Source: Chloroflexota bacterium (lineage in GTDB: Bacteria; Chloroflexota; Dehalococcoidia; UBA2979). Taken from it: a stretch of DNA of 64,000 nt. Position 1 is the first letter of the stretch. Every line of letters begins with the position of its first letter. A model generated the notes under the pieces. The model did not search any database. It was not told where the DNA came from and worked only from the letters and a program-made list of their open reading frames with translations. This document shows, piece by piece, positions 60,981 to 64,000 of the stretch. The stretch covers positions 57,594 to 121,593 of the forward strand of contig JAPONQ010000087.1 of assembly GCA_026713865.1 (NCBI GenBank), written 5' to 3'. Position numbers and translations under genes: made by a program.

Positions 60981-62810
60981 TCACGGCCGCGAACGGGAGG
61001 CGCGGGGGGCGTCGGGATCGGACTCGCCGCCCGGCGGCTCGGCGGGCGGCGCCACCGTGAGCGCGACGCCGCTCCAGCGCACCTGTCTCGCGTCGACCCA
61101 CCCACGCTGGTCTTGCTCGGTCAGGACGCGCACCCACAGGCACTCGGCCCGCGGGCACTTCGCCGCAAAGGCCTCCCCGGCGACCCACTCGCGCACGACC
61201 TGGACCGCGCTGCCGTCGGCGAGGCACTCGATGCTCTCCGACGCGCTGGCGGGTTCCGACCGCACCTCGAGGCATGAGCCTCCTCTGATCGTCACCTCGG
61301 CGCTGATCGCATCGTCGAACGGCGGCAGCTGGACGGCGGGAGCCAGCACGGGGACGACGGGCACCCGACCCCTCCCGGTCGGGACCCCGTCGAGCCTTAC
61401 CTCGCGGCTGGTCGGACCCCAGAAGCTCCACCAGTATCCCTCCGCGGGGATCAGCGAGACGAGCGTCTCGCCGTCGCGGTTCACGACCGTCTCCATGTCG
61501 TGGAGAAAGAGCGCCGGATCGTCGGGCGACGGGAGGAGACGTCCTCCAGAGAGCCGCTGGGGCAGGGGGGACCACGCGCCGTCGAGGGTGACGATCTGGT
61601 TGCCGTCGCGCGTTCTGACGACGAGACCCGAGTCGCCGGCCAGCCACACTCCGGGGTCGCGCTCAGGGTGGGTGGAGAGCCGGAACGGGAAGGTCGCGCC
61701 TCCGATCCGCAGCAGCTCCTCGCCGGTCGCGGCATCGAGCACCGAGACCGTCGTGAGGGCCGCAATCCGATACGGGTCGCGTCCGCCGCAGCAGTCCTGG
61801 ACGCGAGAGGTGACGGCGAGGAAGCGCGCATCGGGCGAGAGCCGGATGCCGGTCTCGTCGACGGCCCCCCATTCGCCGGCGACGACGAAGGGGAAAGAGA
61901 CGTCGGAGAGCAACTCGCCGGACCAGCCGTATCGGAGCAGGCGGCCCGCCTGCTCGCCGGTGCCGGTCCCTCGCGGCCGCAGCAGGACGGCGAACCCGTC
62001 TCGAGTGCGGGCGAGCTGCCAGTACTGAGCGGGTCCGTCCTCGCGGAACGCGTGCGCGAGGTCGCCGCTGAGTTCGACGCGTGCCTGGGAGCCGTCCCCG
62101 ATGCCCACGATCCACAGTCCGCGGGCATCCCGCGCGAGGATCACGCCCGCATCGAAGGCAAACAGCTCGACCTCCCAGTCGGGCGCGAGCTCGATCGCGG
62201 TCGCCTCGTCGAGGCCGGGGCCCACGACGGCGTAGCGGCCGGCCTCGGCGAACGCAAAGAGGAGTCCACTCCCGTCGACGGCGGCGAGGCTGGCGAGGGA
62301 GCGTTCCCACGCCAGAACGCGGCCGCCGACGGCGACTCCCTCCCTGAGCCGATCGATTCCGACAGCGCCCGTCTCGATGTCGATTGCGACGATCTCCCGG
62401 TCACCTGGCCGCCCGGGTCCGAGCGGGAGCGGCTCACCCGGCGGGATCGTTAACCGCTCGCCGGCCTCGTCTAGGGCCAACTCGCGGAGACCCAGCTCGC
62501 CAACGGTCGGCGCGGGTGTCGGGCTGGACGTCGGGCTGGGCGTCGGTGCCGGCGTTGGGCTGGGTGTCGGGCTGGGCGTCGGTGCCGGCGTCGGCGTCGG
62601 GGCGGGCGTCGGGCTGGGCGGCGGGCTGGGCGGCGGGGCGGGCGTTGGCGCCGCGGCAAGCGTCGGCGTCAAGACCGGGCCGGCGGTTGGCGCCGGTGGA
62701 GCAGGGGCGGCCGACGGCGTGGCCGCCGGAGCCGGTTCGAGGGCAGGCGCAGATCCGCCCGAGCAGGCGACAGAAAGAACAAGCGCGAGCACGACAGCGA
62801 GGAGGCGCAT
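60981..62810 (-). CDS. SH3b-domain lipoprotein with beta-rich middle
   Basis: 609 residues from ATG 62810, preceded by GCACACGGT-type upstream sequence without a strong Shine-Dalgarno motif. The lipobox SVACSGGS (Cys16) is followed by a long Pro/Thr/Ala linker to about residue 100. Residues 110-500 are beta-rich with WD- or propeller-like phrases such as SPDARFLAVTSR and VSVLDAATGEELLRIGG. The C-terminus (about 520-590) is an SH3b domain: SCLEVRSEPASASESIECL to RGWVDARQVRW. It is the third lipoprotein of the block and shares its leader with the RCC1 protein. Confidence 0.82.
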   Translation of the reverse strand: MRLLAVVLALVLSVACSGGSAPALEPAPAATPSAAPAPPAPTAGPVLTPTLAAAPTPAPPPSPPPSPTPAPTPTPAPTPSPTPSPTPAPTPSPTSSPTPAPTVGELGLRELALDEAGERLTIPPGEPLPLGPGRPGDREIVAIDIETGAVGIDRLREGVAVGGRVLAWERSLASLAAVDGSGLLFAFAEAGRYAVVGPGLDEATAIELAPDWEVELFAFDAGVILARDARGLWIVGIGDGSQARVELSGDLAHAFREDGPAQYWQLARTRDGFAVLLRPRGTGTGEQAGRLLRYGWSGELLSDVSFPFVVAGEWGAVDETGIRLSPDARFLAVTSRVQDCCGGRDPYRIAALTTVSVLDAATGEELLRIGGATFPFRLSTHPERDPGVWLAGDSGLVVRTRDGNQIVTLDGAWSPLPQRLSGGRLLPSPDDPALFLHDMETVVNRDGETLVSLIPAEGYWWSFWGPTSREVRLDGVPTGRGRVPVVPVLAPAVQLPPFDDAISAEVTIRGGSCLEVRSEPASASESIECLADGSAVQVVREWVAGEAFAAKCPRAECLWVRVLTEQDQRGWVDARQVRWSGVALTVAPPAEPPGGESDPDAPRASRSRP

Positions 62811-62937
62811 GCGCACGGGTCGCTCCTGCCACCCCCCGCCGGACTTCTCCGGCGCACACCGTGCGGGCCGCCAAGCTCGGGACGGGTTGGCCTCCCCCCC
62901 GCGCCGCAGGTCTCGGACCAGCGCCCCCAGGGCCGGC

Positions 62938-63019
62938 ACCCTCACCACGTAGCGCACCACGTCGGGGTCGGCCCGGAAGAGCCGTTCCAACCGGTGCCGC
63001 CGGCGGTGTCGGCCTTCAT
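62938..63019 (-). pseudogene. Frameshifted 5' stub of the histidine kinase gene
   Basis: The first 28 codons of the kinase at 46127 are recognisable: MKADTA, then a frameshift, then LERLFRADPDVVRYVVRV in another frame, before the similarity stops at 62938. The rest of the kinase is absent. It is part of the right-hand long repeat. Confidence 0.85.
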
Positions 63020-63324
63020 GAGCAGATCCGCAGCTGGGCCGCCGGCCCGGGTCGCCCAGCCCGTGAATGTGGGCCCGCGGGGGCGCGTCCACTGCTGCGG
63101 CGGGGAGAGGAGATCAGTGGTGTGCGGGAATCTCCCCGGCAAATGTATAGCCTCTTTCCACCGAATACTAGGTCGGACGTATGTACACGAGTGGTGTATA
63201 AGTCGACTCTTTATCCATATCTTCAAATCAATGATTCGCCGCAAAGCAAGCGCTGGTGTGTACAAACACGATCTAGCCGGATTCGCCGCGCGTCGATAGC
63301 ATTCCTGATGCCACCTTGCGTACG
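62938..63324. repeat. Long direct repeat, right copy
   Basis: Matches 47259-47647 in the same orientation, with the conserved block CTAGGTCGGACGTATGTAC and TCGCCGCGCGTCGATAGC near its right end. The two copies are 15.7 kb apart and enclose the kinase upstream region, the surface-protein gene and three lipoprotein genes. Confidence 0.85.
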
Positions 63325-63745
63325 AGAACAACGGCGCAGAAGGGCGCATGGAGGACTCGACTGTGCGGGTGCCCGATGCCGCGTGCTGGCGAAGCGATGG
63401 CCTTCGCGGCGTAGCAGCCCTGCCGGACCGCAGGAAGACACGGGCGGAGGAATCGCTCGGCGATCCGCCTGAGGCGGGATCACGACCGGCCGCGGCCGGC
63501 GCGCAGTTGAGCAGCACTCCGTGGGCGTCCGGGACACGACTTCCCGGCAACAACCAACCCTGGAGGTCCTGGAGCTATCGGCACAGTCGGCTGGCCCGCC
63601 CCTCACGCAACCACCGCCAGCGTCGGACATGAAGCGAATGGTCGCCCGTGGTCCTAGAGCACATCGAGAAACGCCGGAACAACCCGGGCGCCGACTTCGT
63701 AGGCGGGCCCTGAGCAGCTGATCGACGCGAGAGTGGAGGCACCTG
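63325..63745. other. Stretch without a convincing gene
   Basis: 421 bp between the right repeat and a small secreted-peptide gene. Open frames on both strands (for example 63348-63632 plus) have no recognisable motif and no good start. No terminator or promoter is clear. Confidence 0.4.
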
Positions 63746-63862
63746 ATGCGATGGGGCGCGGCGGTGGCGCTGGTGGGGGTGGCGTACTTCGTGGGCGCGG
63801 GGGCGAGTCCGGTCCACGCCGAGGATCCCCCCGTCGTGAACACCGTCACCATCAACCAGTGA
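63746..63862 (+). CDS. Small signal-peptide protein, probably cut short by an IS element
   Basis: 38 residues from ATG 63746 with GGAGG seven bases upstream. A basic start (MRW), a hydrophobic core (AAVALVGVAYFVGAGA) and a cleavage site after PVHA leave the mature peptide EDPPVVNTVTINQ. The TGA stop falls exactly on TGACCTGACCCCC, the start of an IS3-type end. So the gene was probably longer and is interrupted here. The export signal and start are well supported; the function is unknown. Confidence 0.6.
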   Translation: MRWGAAVALVGVAYFVGAGASPVHAEDPPVVNTVTINQ

Positions 63863-64000
63863 CCTGACCCCCTGAGACGAGACCACCGTTGATGACAGTC
63901 CCTGGGCCCACGAGGGTGGGAGAAGGGGAGGGACATCACGGTGAAGGGACGCAAGCACACGCCGGAGCAGATCGTGCGCAAGCTCGGGGAGGCGGATCGC
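63860..64000 (+). mobile_element. IS3-family insertion sequence, left end (continues outside window)
   Basis: The left end reads TGACCTGACCCCCTGA at 63860, of the type seen in IS407-group IS3 elements. An orfA-type transposase start follows after about 80 bp. The right end, orfB and target duplication lie beyond the window. Confidence 0.7.
63941..64000 (+). CDS. IS3-family transposase OrfA (partial)
   Basis: Twenty codons from GTG 63941, preceded by AGAAGGGGAGGG. The sequence KGRKHTPEQIVRKLGEADR matches the N-terminal helix-turn-helix of IS3/IS407 OrfA proteins, which usually open with a K-R-x-x-x-T-P-E-Q-I-I-R-K-L-R-E-A pattern. OrfA binds the IS ends and forms the OrfAB transposase by frameshifting. 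The rest is outside the window. Confidence 0.9.
   Translation, partial: MKGRKHTPEQIVRKLGEADR

Noticed and set aside
1..64000. CRISPR array
   Set aside because: No regularly spaced short repeats with unique spacers were seen; tandem repeats are all within coding genes.

Overview
The window is GC-rich, densely packed bacterial chromosome. Two features suggest a Chloroflexota lineage, perhaps a SAR202 or Dehalococcoidia-type organism: secreted lipoproteins with long Ala/Thr/Pro linkers after the lipobox, and many flavin-dependent luciferase-like oxidoreductases, type III CoA-transferases, metal-dependent hydrolases and family 5 solute-binding proteins. No rRNA or ribosomal marker is present, so this placement is an inference; a deep actinobacterial lineage is the main alternative.

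Left and middle (1-44.9 kb) hold metabolic genes. The window opens inside a sulfite-oxidase-type molybdoenzyme, followed by a PDZ membrane protein, an MFS exporter, two family 5 solute-binding proteins, an ASL-like lyase, purE-purK, and a minus-strand group of a GNAT protein, an alpha/beta hydrolase, a luciferase-like monooxygenase and a Dabb protein. Between the two binding proteins lies a redoxin gene whose reading frame crosses one in-frame TGA exactly at the redox motif (W-U-G-C), probably a selenoprotein. A plus-strand run from 15 to 24.4 kb (sthA, two hot-dog hydratase-like proteins, amidohydrolase, enoyl-CoA hydratase, luciferase-like oxidoreductase, AtuA, DUF4387, M29-type aminopeptidase, hydrolase), with GTGA overlaps and short gaps, looks like catabolic operons for an acyl-CoA or terpenoid-like substrate. 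A second catabolic group (33.5-44.9 kb) has a nitroreductase, an RpiB-like protein, a two-subunit Mo/Fe-S hydroxylase, an 831-residue double CoA-transferase, a binding protein, two more CoA-transferases and a degenerate SDR. Several of these enzymes lack the usual catalytic residue by eye (SDR Tyr/Lys, CoA-transferase Asp, hydrolase Ser).

Right (45-64 kb) is different in character and starts just after tRNA-Leu(CAA). It contains a NarL-type two-component pair, a 2191-residue surface protein (Calx-beta repeats, a scavenger-receptor SRCR domain, SwmB-like domain and three exact 300-bp tandem repeats), a large lipoprotein with two degenerate gluzincin-like segments and a C-terminal SH3b domain, an RCC1-repeat lipoprotein, and another SH3b lipoprotein. 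Two direct repeats of about 390 bp, covering the 5' end and upstream region of the histidine kinase, flank the lipoprotein block; the right copy carries a frameshifted kinase stub. Remnants of a MmeI-like restriction-modification gene and of a Calx-beta repeat, and an IS3-type element entering at the right edge, mark this as a recombining accessory region.
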